From positions 1 through 64,000 of the forward strand of contig DATKVV010000046.1 of assembly GCA_035529895.1 (NCBI GenBank): a stretch of DNA of 64,000 bases. The letters are read 5' to 3'. A model generated the notes under the pieces. It did not search any database. It worked only from the letters and a program-made list of their open reading frames with translations, and was not told the DNA's origin. Below are positions 35,571 through 44,063 of the stretch, in pieces (the first letter of the stretch is position 1; each line of letters starts with the position of its first letter). This stretch comes from JAUWKC01 sp035529895. GTDB lineage: Bacteria; Planctomycetota; Phycisphaerae; Sedimentisphaerales; Anaerobacaceae. Made by a program: the position numbers and the translations under genes.

Positions 35571-36722
35571 ATGATATTTGACAACGTAATTGGGCCGCAC
35601 AGACCGATTACATGGGTATTTCACTTCTGGCCCGTATTGGCCGGCGCACTTGTAGGCTCACTGGGTGCAACGTGGCTGTGCAAAAAGGTCGCCCTGAAAT
35701 TCGGCATTGTCGACACGCCCGACGACCTCGTCAAGACACACAAGGAACCCATAGCTTATCTCGGCGGCATAGGTATGTTCATCGGCCTGACCGTAGGCAT
35801 ATTGGCCGGAGTCGGATACCTGAGAAATGAGCCGTCTTTCAGCCCGATATTGGGATGGCTTTTGGCCATACTTACCGGCGGTGCAATAGCATGTTTCGTG
35901 GGCCTCACCGACGATATATTCGACCTGAAACCAAGTCAGAAAATCTTGGGACAGGTCATCGCCGCCGCCATATTGCTTTTGGCCGGTATCATGCCCAACC
36001 TGCGGAGAATCACTAACCTGCTGAATTTGCCTATGCCTGATGATGTTGAGCTGATTTTGCAGGTTTTGATTGTGATGTTCTTTGTCGTCGGAGCGACAAA
36101 TTCGTTAAACCTTCTGGACGGACTCGACGGTCTTTGTGCCGGAGTCACGGCAATCATTACGGTCGCCATGCTGCTGCTGTCGATACATCTGGCAACCTGG
36201 GGAGCCAGCGAGGTCGGTGACCCCGTGCGGCTGGTAGTTTGTCTTGGGCTTGTTGGGGGAGTCCTGGGCTTTCTCCCCTTCAATCGATACCCCGCCAAGA
36301 TATTTATGGGTGACGCCGGCAGTATGCTGCTCGGCTTCGTCGTGGCCTCACTCATGATTCTTTTTGCCGAGGAAATCCCCCGATGGTGGATGGCCTCGGT
36401 AGTTGTCTTTGGCTTGCCCATCCTCGATACCGGTGTCGCCCTCGTCAGACGGCTGATTAATCATAGGCCTTTATTTGTCTCCGACCGCGGCCACATCTAC
36501 GACCAGATGATTGACAGAGGAATACCTCTGAAAAGGACCGTTGCTATTTGCTACGCCTTAGCCGCCGTGTACGCACTGATTGGTGTAGCCATGAGCCAGA
36601 TAAGAACAAGATATGCGGCGATTGTATATTCTTTCGTTTTCGCACTGTCGTGCTGGATTGTGTGGAAAAAAGGCTACCTCAAAATGGAAGGGTTTCGAGG
36701 GGCGGTTCATAAGCAGGATTGA
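35571..36722 (+). CDS. Undecaprenyl-phosphate sugar-1-phosphate transferase (WecA/TagO/MraY family)
   Basis: 383 residues with about ten membrane spans. It transfers a sugar-1-phosphate, usually GlcNAc-1-P, from a UDP-sugar to undecaprenyl phosphate, starting synthesis of lipid-linked glycans. Signature loops: LTDDIFDLKPSQK, the nucleophile/magnesium loop NSLNLLDGLDGLCAG, FMGDAGSMLLGF, and RGHIYDQM near the C-terminus. The ATG at 35571 is chosen because AGGGAGAG lies before it; a longer in-frame opening from 35526 overlaps the ATP-grasp gene. MraY itself is less likely because no cell-division genes are nearby. Confidence 0.92.
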   Translation: MIFDNVIGPHRPITWVFHFWPVLAGALVGSLGATWLCKKVALKFGIVDTPDDLVKTHKEPIAYLGGIGMFIGLTVGILAGVGYLRNEPSFSPILGWLLAILTGGAIACFVGLTDDIFDLKPSQKILGQVIAAAILLLAGIMPNLRRITNLLNLPMPDDVELILQVLIVMFFVVGATNSLNLLDGLDGLCAGVTAIITVAMLLLSIHLATWGASEVGDPVRLVVCLGLVGGVLGFLPFNRYPAKIFMGDAGSMLLGFVVASLMILFAEEIPRWWMASVVVFGLPILDTGVALVRRLINHRPLFVSDRGHIYDQMIDRGIPLKRTVAICYALAAVYALIGVAMSQIRTRYAAIVYSFVFALSCWIVWKKGYLKMEGFRGAVHKQD

Positions 36723-36773
36723 GAAACTCCGGCGCCCTCTTTTTCCCAAAGACGCAAATCCAACCTGACGCCT

Positions 36774-38297
36774 TCAACGCACCACTTTCCAGATGACACC
36801 TGCTTGCTTGAATTGATATTGCTCCAATAGAAACGCCGGGCAGTATCCGGGTAAAGGGCAGACCACATAAACGCTTCTCTCGGCCAACAATTTGCCTATC
36901 GTTTCTGGATTAAATTCCGGAGCACCCCGACTGTTTCCAATTCTGGATATAATCTTAATGTCCCCCCGCTTTGACTTAACCTGCTGAGCGTACAACAACG
37001 GTGGCGCCGTCGTCGTATCCGCGTACACAATCGCGTCAATGTCCGCGGCAGCAAATACTTCATCGGCAAATTTCTCTGCTCCCCGGTATCCTGTCCGCCA
37101 CGGCTGCAGGAAATATTTATAGTCGTCCCGGTATGGAATCTCTCTTCTGCGGCCACTGGCCACCCCCAGTTTCTTTGCAAACTTTGGCGCCGCCGCATAA
37201 GCCGGGATTGGCAAAAGTGTGAATATGATAATAATGTAACCAAGAACCTTGTTGTTCCGCAGAGCGACAAAGTAATAGGCCCCAACACCGATTAAAATTG
37301 ACACTATACAGTAAAAAGGAATAAAAAAAGCATACCGGTCAACGATACTGTAGCGAAAAGCAAACACCAGAAACAGCACCAGCAGCGTCAGCATGATGTT
37401 TGCGAAAGCTCGCGCAGGGGCAAGCGCGCGGACCATAACAAGCCCGACAAAAAACAGCAGAACGTTCGGCGTCGGAAAATTGAGCAAAATCCAGCATACA
37501 TTTTCCTTTACAATCCTGGCGGAAAGGGACACGTTAAGCACGTCGTCCTTGTACCCTGTGCCGAAAAAGGCGGATGAAAGCGTGGCTGATAAATCACCCG
37601 TTTGAATGAGGTGCTTTACAATCAAGTATTCGTACGGCGCCGCGCCAATAATCCATAACAGTAGTACGATGCCAAGAGACTTGACGCTGACTCGTTTCTT
37701 AACCAGCAGAGCCAGCAAAAACACTGCATAACAGGCAAATCCGAGAGATGCCAGCATGTGGTCTGAAATCGCCAGACCATTGAGCAGGCCAATCGCATAT
37801 AAAAAGCCGATTCGTCTGGTTTGGAAATACCGCAGCAGAACAATCAACTCAGCCAGAAGCAGGGCAATATAAAGGTTATAAGTTTCCGGAATGGTTGCGT
37901 GCCGCCAGAAAGTGTGTGACAGGGCGAAGGTGGCGGCGCCGATGATTGCGGGCAAGCCCCTGCCGAGCCACAGCCGCAAAAGCAAAAAGAGATTCGCTAC
38001 TGCTGCAGCCGAGATAATAGCCGTGGTGATATTCACCCGGTAGCCGAACTCGCCGAGAGGGATATACTTTGCCCCGATGGCGATTATATAAAACAGCGGA
38101 TGCGACAAGGCAAGGCCGAGGCGGCCTTCAATATCGTTATGCCACACCCGGTATTGTATCACCCCGCTGTCCTGCCAGACGGGCCCGGGCGCGCAGGTGG
38201 CTGTGTATAGAAAGGCCGCCGCAAAAAATACAACAGCGTACTGCACGCCGGGACTTTCTGAAATCAGAGAGCCATTTTTGTGTTTTATGCCTTGCAT
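36774..38297 (-). CDS. Polytopic membrane glycosyltransferase, DUF2723/PMT-like
   Basis: 507 residues; the N-terminal two thirds have about ten membrane spans, and the C-terminus is a soluble domain. PVWQDSGVIQYRVW followed by SHPLFYIIAIGAKYIPLGEF matches the first acidic loop and SHP-Ly motif of DUF2723 proteins, distant relatives of protein O-mannosyltransferases (GT-C fold) that use a lipid-linked sugar donor outside the membrane. It starts 18 bases after the STELLO-like gene and ends the leftward unit, convergent with the WecA-like gene. A role as the final glycosyltransferase for protein or lipid glycans is inferred. Confidence 0.8.
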   Translation of the reverse strand: MQGIKHKNGSLISESPGVQYAVVFFAAAFLYTATCAPGPVWQDSGVIQYRVWHNDIEGRLGLALSHPLFYIIAIGAKYIPLGEFGYRVNITTAIISAAAVANLFLLLRLWLGRGLPAIIGAATFALSHTFWRHATIPETYNLYIALLLAELIVLLRYFQTRRIGFLYAIGLLNGLAISDHMLASLGFACYAVFLLALLVKKRVSVKSLGIVLLLWIIGAAPYEYLIVKHLIQTGDLSATLSSAFFGTGYKDDVLNVSLSARIVKENVCWILLNFPTPNVLLFFVGLVMVRALAPARAFANIMLTLLVLFLVFAFRYSIVDRYAFFIPFYCIVSILIGVGAYYFVALRNNKVLGYIIIIFTLLPIPAYAAAPKFAKKLGVASGRRREIPYRDDYKYFLQPWRTGYRGAEKFADEVFAAADIDAIVYADTTTAPPLLYAQQVKSKRGDIKIISRIGNSRGAPEFNPETIGKLLAERSVYVVCPLPGYCPAFLLEQYQFKQAGVIWKVVR

Positions 38298-38315
38298 GTC
38301 ATCACTCGCCCTCAA

Positions 38316-39335
38316 TCAGCCTCGAATTGACAGTAGTCGCTCAATATCTTCAAGCCAGGCATCGAGCAGCTCTGCCTCCTGGCAGCCTGTCACAGACATA
38401 CTTATCAGTTTCTCGTAACATAATTTGAGGCTGTCGGCTGTTTTTTCGACCCCCGCTTCCAGCGGCAAAGCCTCCAGGGCTTCGCAGATTTCGCCGTTGT
38501 GCAGATATCCGGGTATTTCATCATTGAAATCTCGCAGCAAATTGTGTTCGTTGCGTTCCTGCCTGACAGTGGGTTCACGGAACAATATCGTCCATCCGTT
38601 AAGCCGGGCAATTCTCTGGGCGATGAAACTGCGCCAGATGTCGGTCATCCGGAACGAACAAAGTGAAGGCAGATAAAGCAGTTTGAACACATCCGCCCAC
38701 CAAACCGTGTTCTGGCTGTTAAAGGGGCACCATGAACCTTCACCCAGCCCCACCCTGCGGTCCTTCCTGAAGGTTTGCGGAAGCGGCAAAGCAAAACGAT
38801 ACACTGCGTCAACATCAGGGTTGCCGTCCGACAAGCCCTGTTGAATCGGACAATCAACGTCCGTCGCGGCAAGTGATGCGTATGCAGCAGCAGGTTCCTT
38901 GACCCGCTCCAGAGGAAATCCTCTGGGCCAGATATTTTCCTCGCTGAAGTAGCGATAGACGTTCAGCCACCCGGCGTTCTTAACAACCGGAACCTTATGC
39001 GCCCGTTGCGGCCGAGCCCAAAATTCCGGATAGGGGATATTGTCGTCGTCGGTTTCGATAATAATTGATGCGCCGTTGAGAATTGCCAGAAGATAGCCGA
39101 TGTTTTTGCGGGCATAGTGCCTTGTCGGACACATCCGGGCAAACTTCAAGTCCGTCTGCCTTTGCCTTGCCAGACTGTAAAAATCGCAGCCGTCAATATG
39201 AAAGTCGCCGGGGCTCGCCTCGTCACCTATCACTACGAAATAATACCCCTTTTCAACACAACCTCTGGCCAAACCGCGAAGAACGTTATTCGGCGCCGCA
39301 ATTGAGGTTACCACCACAGAGATTTTATCTTTCAT
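38316..39335 (-). CDS. STELLO-like glycosyltransferase (DUF288)
   Basis: 339 residues, cytoplasmic, no membrane span. The opening VVVTSIAAPNNVLRGLA, YYFVVIGDEASPGDF, RKNIGYLLAILNGASIIIET and the TDDDN motif (95-99, the DxD-type nucleotide-sugar/metal site) match the DUF288/STELLO family, best known from plant Golgi proteins linked to cellulose synthesis and found in scattered bacteria. The donor and acceptor are unknown. The ATG at 39335 is used; a GTG three codons upstream is also possible. It sits 26 bases after a GT2 gene and 18 before the DUF2723-like gene, suggesting one glycan pathway. Confidence 0.82.
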   Translation of the reverse strand: MKDKISVVVTSIAAPNNVLRGLARGCVEKGYYFVVIGDEASPGDFHIDGCDFYSLARQRQTDLKFARMCPTRHYARKNIGYLLAILNGASIIIETDDDNIPYPEFWARPQRAHKVPVVKNAGWLNVYRYFSEENIWPRGFPLERVKEPAAAYASLAATDVDCPIQQGLSDGNPDVDAVYRFALPLPQTFRKDRRVGLGEGSWCPFNSQNTVWWADVFKLLYLPSLCSFRMTDIWRSFIAQRIARLNGWTILFREPTVRQERNEHNLLRDFNDEIPGYLHNGEICEALEALPLEAGVEKTADSLKLCYEKLISMSVTGCQEAELLDAWLEDIERLLSIRG

Positions 39336-39361
39336 AAGACTCACTGTCTTTTCATAAGAAA

Positions 39362-40129
39362 CTATAAGTTACCCTTAAGGCGTCTTCGAAACAGGCGAAA
39401 CAAGTTGACGAAAGCATCCACTATGATTCCCGTATCCACATTCTGGCTGGGTTTGCGATAGTGTATGGGCGCCTCAGCTATCCGTAAGTCTCGACAATAC
39501 GTCTTGATTTCAGTCTGGAAAAAGTGCCCGCGCGACGTAATTCCTCTGTCCAAAACTTTTCGCAGGGCGGCGTTCGTAAAAAGCTCAAAACCGCTGGTCA
39601 TATCCTTGAGCTTCGTACCGATTAGCAGATTGGTTATGATGCTTCCCCACCGGCTGATTAGGTACCGGCTGAGGGGAGCGTCCGTGAATCTGCCGCCCGC
39701 GCAGAAACGGCTGCCGAAAACGCAATCATACCCTTGCGCCATTTTATCGAAGAACTGTGGAGTGTCTGCCGGCTGATGACTGAATCCCGCATCCATCTCC
39801 AATATCCAGTCGCACTCCGCCTTCAGCGCTTCATTATAACCCCGAATATATCCATCCACTACACATCTGTTCTCAGGGGCCCATATTACCTGTAGCTCAG
39901 GTAGTCTGTTCTGCTGCTCCTTGAGCAAATCAAAAGTGCCGTCTTTGCACGAATGGTCAAGCACGGCAAAGAACTTCACACTCTTGAAGCCTTTGCACTG
40001 TTCCAATACCGCGTTCACAAACTCCACGGCGGTTTCACGTTCGTTCGCCATCGGGCATACAATGCCAAGAAAAACTTCGCACCGCCGCCGGGCTGCCTGC
40101 CCGGCTCTCACCTGGTTTTGATCACTCAT
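39362..40129 (-). CDS. Family 2 glycosyltransferase
   Basis: 255 residues, GT-A fold. PMANERETAVEFVNAVLEQC starts the nucleotide-binding half, DHSCKDGTFDLL follows, WILEMDAGFSHQP holds the acidic metal motif, and GSRFCAGGRFTDAPLSRYL and DMTSGFELF are as in dolichyl/polyprenyl-phosphate mannose or glucose synthases. No membrane segment is present, so it would act at the inner face of the membrane. GGAGG lies 5 bases before the ATG at 40129. With mannose-6-phosphate isomerase upstream and a GT-C enzyme downstream, synthesis of a polyprenyl-phosphate sugar donor (perhaps mannose) is inferred. Confidence 0.87.
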   Translation of the reverse strand: MSDQNQVRAGQAARRRCEVFLGIVCPMANERETAVEFVNAVLEQCKGFKSVKFFAVLDHSCKDGTFDLLKEQQNRLPELQVIWAPENRCVVDGYIRGYNEALKAECDWILEMDAGFSHQPADTPQFFDKMAQGYDCVFGSRFCAGGRFTDAPLSRYLISRWGSIITNLLIGTKLKDMTSGFELFTNAALRKVLDRGITSRGHFFQTEIKTYCRDLRIAEAPIHYRKPSQNVDTGIIVDAFVNLFRLFRRRLKGNL

Positions 40130-40199
40130 CAATCCTCCCTATGCAACAGGAGCATCAACTCCGCCTTAATGACGCCTCACGGCCGCACCCGACTTTTGC

Positions 40200-41147
40200 T
40201 CAGATAGTCACTGTCAAGTACTCCGTGTCCTCGAGAAACTGCATCGTTCCTTCGTATTCAGCCGGCACAAGCAAGCAGTCGCCCGGCTTGAAGTCAACCC
40301 GAGTTCCACCCGCGCCAAGGATCGCCCCCCGGCCTGTGACAATTATCAGCGTCTTCATTTTTCCCGGCGAAACAAGAGACTCGCAGCTTGCGGCCTGATG
40401 CCCTTTGTCTATTCTGAAGTATTCACACTCGGCCAGTCGGCCTATCGTCGTTACAGGAAGTTCCTCCCCCGAGACGTCGAAGTTGATACTTTCCAACGCT
40501 TCTTCAATATGTAGCTGTCGCGGTTTGCCGCTGTCGTCGACTCTGTTCCAGTCAAACACCCGGTAAGTAGTATCCGAAGGCGTCTGAATCTCCGCTATCA
40601 AAAGCCCCCCTCCCAGCGTATGCGCCGTCCCTGCCGGCAGAAAATGACACTGACCCGCCGCCACCGGCACTTTGGTCAGCAGTTCTCCTACTGTCCCTTC
40701 CCTTATCGCCTCGGCAAACCCCTCCCGAGTCACGCCTTTTTTCAGCCCCTTATACAGTATGGCCCCCGGCTCGGCCGATATGATATACCAGCACTCCGTC
40801 TTCGGGTCGCCCTTACCCATCCGCTGACACGTCTGCCGGTCCGGGTGTACCTGCACGCTCAACACATCCTCTGCATCCAGAAATTTAATTAGGAGCGGAA
40901 ACGGCCCCCGAAAACTCGCATCTCCCGTTATTTCCTTCGGATACTTCTCAACCGCCGAGATAAGCGTCTGCCCCGCTAATTCGCCGTTCGTTATCACCGA
41001 CCTATCTTCCGGCAAATCCGCTAATTCCCAGCTCTCGCCAATCTTTTCGCCTTCGGGTATATCCTTGCCGAATACCCCCCGCAGCTTCTGCCCACCCCAT
41101 ATCCGCTGCTTATATATCGGCTTGAGCTTTAACGGGTAAACCTGCAT
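40200..41147 (-). CDS. manA: Mannose-6-phosphate isomerase, class I
   Basis: 315 residues, cytoplasmic zinc enzyme that interconverts fructose-6-P and mannose-6-P. The beginning (LKLKPIYKQRIWGGQKL), the zinc site LSVQVHPD with a following KTECWY, and FLPAGTAHTLGGG are diagnostic of the short bacterial ManA. The ATG at 41147 gives the normal start; an opening to 41207 adds non-homologous sequence. It is 83 bases after the Fur-family gene and 70 before the GT2 gene on the same strand and supplies mannose for GDP-mannose and glycan synthesis. Confidence 0.93.
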   Translation of the reverse strand: MQVYPLKLKPIYKQRIWGGQKLRGVFGKDIPEGEKIGESWELADLPEDRSVITNGELAGQTLISAVEKYPKEITGDASFRGPFPLLIKFLDAEDVLSVQVHPDRQTCQRMGKGDPKTECWYIISAEPGAILYKGLKKGVTREGFAEAIREGTVGELLTKVPVAAGQCHFLPAGTAHTLGGGLLIAEIQTPSDTTYRVFDWNRVDDSGKPRQLHIEEALESINFDVSGEELPVTTIGRLAECEYFRIDKGHQAASCESLVSPGKMKTLIIVTGRGAILGAGGTRVDFKPGDCLLVPAEYEGTMQFLEDTEYLTVTI

Positions 41148-41230
41148 ATTGCTATTATATCGGGCCCGACGATGCTGTCTATCAAAGATTATTGGTGCGT
41201 TCCTCAAATGGTTGCTCTATTGAAACCGCG

Positions 41231-41656
41231 CTAAACATTGCATTTTGGGCACAGGCCTTCCAGTTGTACCCGCTGGCGCTGTATTACAAAACCTTTGCCC
41301 GGGCTCTTGGTCATTGGAAGTGTAATCTCGGTCATGCAGTTCGTCTCGCCGCAGTTCGTGCATGTGAAATGAGGGTGACATTGGCTTTCCGTGCAGTTGC
41401 TCGCCAGTTCGAAATGCCACGTCCTTTCCTCCAGAAACGCCTTGTGTACGAGGCCTTCATGCAGCAAACTTTCGAGGATGCGATAAATCGTGACCCTGTT
41501 GGGAGCAGGGGGGGCCAGCTTCGCGGCGATTTCGTCCGCTGTCTGCGGTCTGCGGGCCCCGAGCAGCACCGCCAAAACCGCGACCCGCGGCCTCGTTCGC
41601 CGCAGATTGGCATAGTTTAACAGCTCCCTCGCTTTCTGTTCTTCCAGACGGTTCAT
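41231..41656 (-). CDS. Fur-family metalloregulator
   Basis: 141 residues. The winged-helix half (RRTRPRVAVLAVLLGARRPQ; APNRVTIYRILESLLHEGLV) and the metal-binding half (WHFELASN..SQCHPHFTC) are complete. Two CxxC pairs, Cys99/Cys102 and Cys136/Cys139, form the structural zinc site common in Zur, Fur and PerR; His94/His96 lie in the regulatory site region. The start ATG overlaps the stop of the His-rich membrane gene by 4 bases, so the two are translationally coupled. A 7-1-7 palindrome in their shared promoter is a likely self-binding site. Pairing with a His-rich membrane protein favours zinc as the metal, but iron, nickel or cobalt is possible. Confidence 0.92.
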   Translation of the reverse strand: MNRLEEQKARELLNYANLRRTRPRVAVLAVLLGARRPQTADEIAAKLAPPAPNRVTIYRILESLLHEGLVHKAFLEERTWHFELASNCTESQCHPHFTCTNCGETNCMTEITLPMTKSPGKGFVIQRQRVQLEGLCPKCNV

Positions 41657-42453
41657 TGGCTTGCCTCCGATTCGGCATGTATGTGCGCGTGGCTGTGCAG
41701 ACCGTGATGAGGACACGCCGCCGCCAATTCCAAATCCGATTTCACGAACAACAGCGGAAACACAATGTCGCTGACACAGCAGGGCGCCCATACCGCTATG
41801 AACAAGGTGACGAATATTCCGACGGCTGCCGCAACTGTCATTGCCGACTCCATATCCATCAGCAGATAAGATAACGATGCCCAGGTGCTGACCAGAATAT
41901 GCCCCGCGTGCGGAAATTTGGTGCGCGGAAGAAGAAACGCAATAAGAATGCCCGCCAGCGCCGCGGGGTTAACTAAGTACCACTCCTCGATAAAACCGAG
42001 ATGAATCCTGTGTCTCTGGTGTTCGGTCTGGTGGCTGTCAGATTGGCCGTCATGCTCCACCGTCCCGCTTTCCATCTTCTCGTGTGACGCACTACTCGCA
42101 TGAGGGTACACCTCGCCGTGCGTCGGAACATTGAGCCCAAGCAGATTTATGCCGATATGAGGTATAATTATGTCGCTAAGCGTGGCCACACCCACCGAGC
42201 CGAAATAACCCACAACCAATACAACAAGAAACTGCTTCTTCGCCGTGTGCAGCCTGAACATCGATGCCGTTACCATCGCGCTTAAGACCACGTGGGCCGG
42301 ATGGAACACCATAAACAGCGTATGCCCGCTCATCCTGCCGACCTTGTTAAAAAGAAGCATAAAAACAATGCCCAATGAGGCGCCGAAAAGTGTAAACGGT
42401 ACGTGCCCCTTCAGTTCCGCGCCGATGTGTCTGGCCTTTTCTTTTATTGACAT
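41653..42453 (-). CDS. His-rich polytopic membrane protein, candidate metal transporter
   Basis: 266 residues with about six membrane spans; not recognised as a described transporter family. A loop of about 45 residues in the middle carries eight histidines (from THGEVYPHASSASHE to QTEHQRHRIHLGF), and the C-terminus has six more (CPHHGLHSHAHIHAE). APCCVSDIVFPLLF lies in the last span and HPAHVVLSAM in an early one. His-rich loops of this kind occur in ZIP, CDF and NiCoT transporters. GAGG lies 7 bases before the ATG. It is the first gene of a unit with a Fur-family regulator and has a palindrome over its promoter, so metal-responsive control is likely. Confidence 0.78.
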   Translation of the reverse strand: MSIKEKARHIGAELKGHVPFTLFGASLGIVFMLLFNKVGRMSGHTLFMVFHPAHVVLSAMVTASMFRLHTAKKQFLVVLVVGYFGSVGVATLSDIIIPHIGINLLGLNVPTHGEVYPHASSASHEKMESGTVEHDGQSDSHQTEHQRHRIHLGFIEEWYLVNPAALAGILIAFLLPRTKFPHAGHILVSTWASLSYLLMDMESAMTVAAAVGIFVTLFIAVWAPCCVSDIVFPLLFVKSDLELAAACPHHGLHSHAHIHAESEASQ

Positions 42454-42509
42454 TTTCTACCTCGGTATTGACTTGCCCTTAAAATACTGCTTCTGGCGCT
42501 CTTTGAGCC

Positions 42510-42537
42510 ATTCTAACTAAATGCAACTAAGTTGCAA
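42510..42537 (-). promoter_or_regulatory. Predicted promoter of His-rich membrane protein/Fur-family operon
   Basis: Read leftward: -35 TTGCAA (42537-42532), 16-base spacer, -10 TAGAAT (42515-42510), predicted start near 42503, giving a leader of about 50 bases. Confidence 0.5.
42522..42536. promoter_or_regulatory. Candidate Fur/Zur-type operator
   Basis: Perfect 7-1-7 inverted repeat TGCAACT-A-AGTTGCA covering the -35 box and most of the spacer of the operon promoter. The 7-1-7 layout is the known geometry of Fur-family boxes, and a Fur-family gene is the second gene of the operon, which suggests autoregulated repression. Confidence 0.65.
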
Positions 42538-42729
42538 GTACTTTTTCATAATACGTTTCTGCCGCTGCCCGTGTTCTATGACAGATGCCGGATTATGCGC
42601 CGCCGTTTCGGGTCAAAAACCATTGCAGTTTTTAACCCGGCAGGGTAAATTGACTTTCCAGTATTCTTTTCGAAACCGCCGCCGGCCCTGGTAACCTTTG
42701 GCATGAGAAAGGAAGACACAAGGACCGAA

Positions 42730-43710
42730 ATGAGGATTATTGAAAAGATAACGGACTTCGATAGAGCACCGAAGGACTGCGTACTGACTATCGGCAACTT
42801 CGACGGCGTCCATCTCGGCCATCAGGAAATCCTCGCCGCTGCCAAAAAAGCCGCCTTAAAACGGCAAACCCAATTAGCGGCTATGACCTTCGAACCCCAC
42901 CCCGTGGCCGTCTTGAAGCCCGAAAAGACCCCAGCAGTCTTGACGCCCATAGCATTGAAGACCTGCCTGCTCGCAGAGTGCGGCGCAAACTGCCTCATCG
43001 TCCTCAAAAGCACGATGGAGCTATTCAGCCTTTCACCGGAGCAATTTGTCGAGCGTTTTCTCGTAAAAGCGATTCAGCCCCGCATTCTCATTGAGGGCCA
43101 GGATTTTAACTTCGGATACCAAAGAACCGGCAATATAGATAAGCTCCAGCACTTAGGGGCCGACAAGGGTTTCGAAGTTTGTGTGGTCGAAGCCAGAAAA
43201 ATCAAACTCTCAACCGGCGAAACTGTCCGTGTTTCGAGCACGATGATTCGCAATTTGCTCGAAGCCGGCGGCGTCGCCGATGCCGCGCTCGCTCTGGGCA
43301 GGCCGTATCGCCTGGTCGGTCAGGTCATACCCGGACACGGCAAAGGAAAACAACTCGGCTTTCCCACCGCAAATCTTGGACCCACCCGGCAGATTATCCC
43401 CGCCGAAGGCGTCTACGCCGGATTCGTACAAACCGGCGACGCCGAACAGCATGTCTGCCAGACTCACGAAAAAATTCCTGCCGCCCTGAGTATCGGCCGC
43501 GCTCAGACCCTTGCCACTAACCGTCCCCAACTGATTGAGGCACATCTACTTACAGAAAACGTCGGCGAGCTGGCCGGCAAATGGCTCGCTATGGACTTTA
43601 TTCGACGCCTCCGCGGGCAGCACAGATTCCCGACCGAAGGGCAGCTTGCCGAACAAATCGAAAAAGACTGCGAGAAGGCAAAAGCGATACTCGCGGAAAA
43701 GACGCATTAA
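42730..43710 (+). CDS. ribF: Bifunctional riboflavin kinase/FMN adenylyltransferase
   Basis: 326 residues, cytoplasmic; makes FMN and then FAD. The N-terminal nucleotidyltransferase domain has IGNFDGVHLGHQ and FEPHP, IEGQDFNFGYQRTG and a VSSTMIR block; the C-terminal flavokinase has GHGKGKQLGFPTANL and EGVYAGF. The ATG at 42730 is preferred to 42703 because AAGGA lies 6 bases before it and homology starts there. It is transcribed alone, divergently from the metal-related operon. No FMN riboswitch motif was seen upstream. Confidence 0.95.
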   Translation: MRIIEKITDFDRAPKDCVLTIGNFDGVHLGHQEILAAAKKAALKRQTQLAAMTFEPHPVAVLKPEKTPAVLTPIALKTCLLAECGANCLIVLKSTMELFSLSPEQFVERFLVKAIQPRILIEGQDFNFGYQRTGNIDKLQHLGADKGFEVCVVEARKIKLSTGETVRVSSTMIRNLLEAGGVADAALALGRPYRLVGQVIPGHGKGKQLGFPTANLGPTRQIIPAEGVYAGFVQTGDAEQHVCQTHEKIPAALSIGRAQTLATNRPQLIEAHLLTENVGELAGKWLAMDFIRRLRGQHRFPTEGQLAEQIEKDCEKAKAILAEKTH

Positions 43711-43778
43711 TCTGTCGTCCCCGCGCACGTAGACCGTTTTGGTCGAAAAAGGGGGCCTCAAGTCCGAAACATAGTTAG

Positions 43779-43824
43779 AAAAAAAGCTCCCGGTGCACTG
43801 ATCTGATGCACCTTTCCGGGAGCT
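43779..43824 (-). terminator. Intrinsic terminator of candidate small RNA
   Basis: Arms AGCTCCC (43785-43791 on the plus strand) and GGGAGCT (43818-43824) with an inner GGTGCA/TGCACC stem, followed leftward by seven T residues (43785-43779). Confidence 0.7.
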
Positions 43825-43865
43825 CGCCACGGCTGAAAAACCCGTAAATTTCGCTGTCGGTCCGT
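43779..43865 (-). ncRNA. Candidate small RNA of about 85-90 nt
   Basis: A complete independent transcription unit read leftward. The promoter at 43898-43870 predicts a start near 43865-43861, and the unit ends in an intrinsic terminator: AGCTCCC, a 5-base bulge, GGTGCA, a 9-base loop, TGCACC, GGGAGCT, then seven T. No open frame with a ribosome site lies inside. It lies beyond the larC terminator, so it is not the tail of that transcript. It did not match tmRNA, SRP RNA, 6S or RNase P landmarks by eye. The bulged, strong terminator stem and the preceding single-stranded UUUUUC stretch would suit a trans-acting regulator, but there is no target evidence. Confidence 0.55.
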
Positions 43866-43869
43866 CGCA

Positions 43870-43898
43870 ACTATACTAATCATCGGCACGCCCGTCAA
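43870..43898 (-). promoter_or_regulatory. Predicted sigma-70-type promoter of candidate small RNA
   Basis: Read leftward: -35 TTGACG (43898-43893), exactly 17-base spacer, -10 TATAGT (43875-43870). It lies in otherwise non-coding DNA beyond the larC terminator. Confidence 0.6.
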
Positions 43899-44008
43899 CA
43901 TAACAACAGAATTTCTTAAAATCGGCCGAAGATTCTGTAACTACTTGTCATATAAGCACTTACAGGCCCATATCCGACAAAACGGTGAATAACCATGTCC
44001 CCATCTAC

Positions 44009-44063
44009 AAAAAAAAATGTCCCCCGAAGAAGAAGCTTCTGTTTCGGTTGTGGCAGGGGGGCA
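44009..44063 (-). terminator. Intrinsic terminator of larC
   Basis: Read leftward: TGCCCCCC arm (44063-44056), inner hairpin around GAAGCTTC, GGGGGACA arm (44025-44018), then nine T (44017-44009). It begins 13 bases after the larC stop. Confidence 0.7.
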
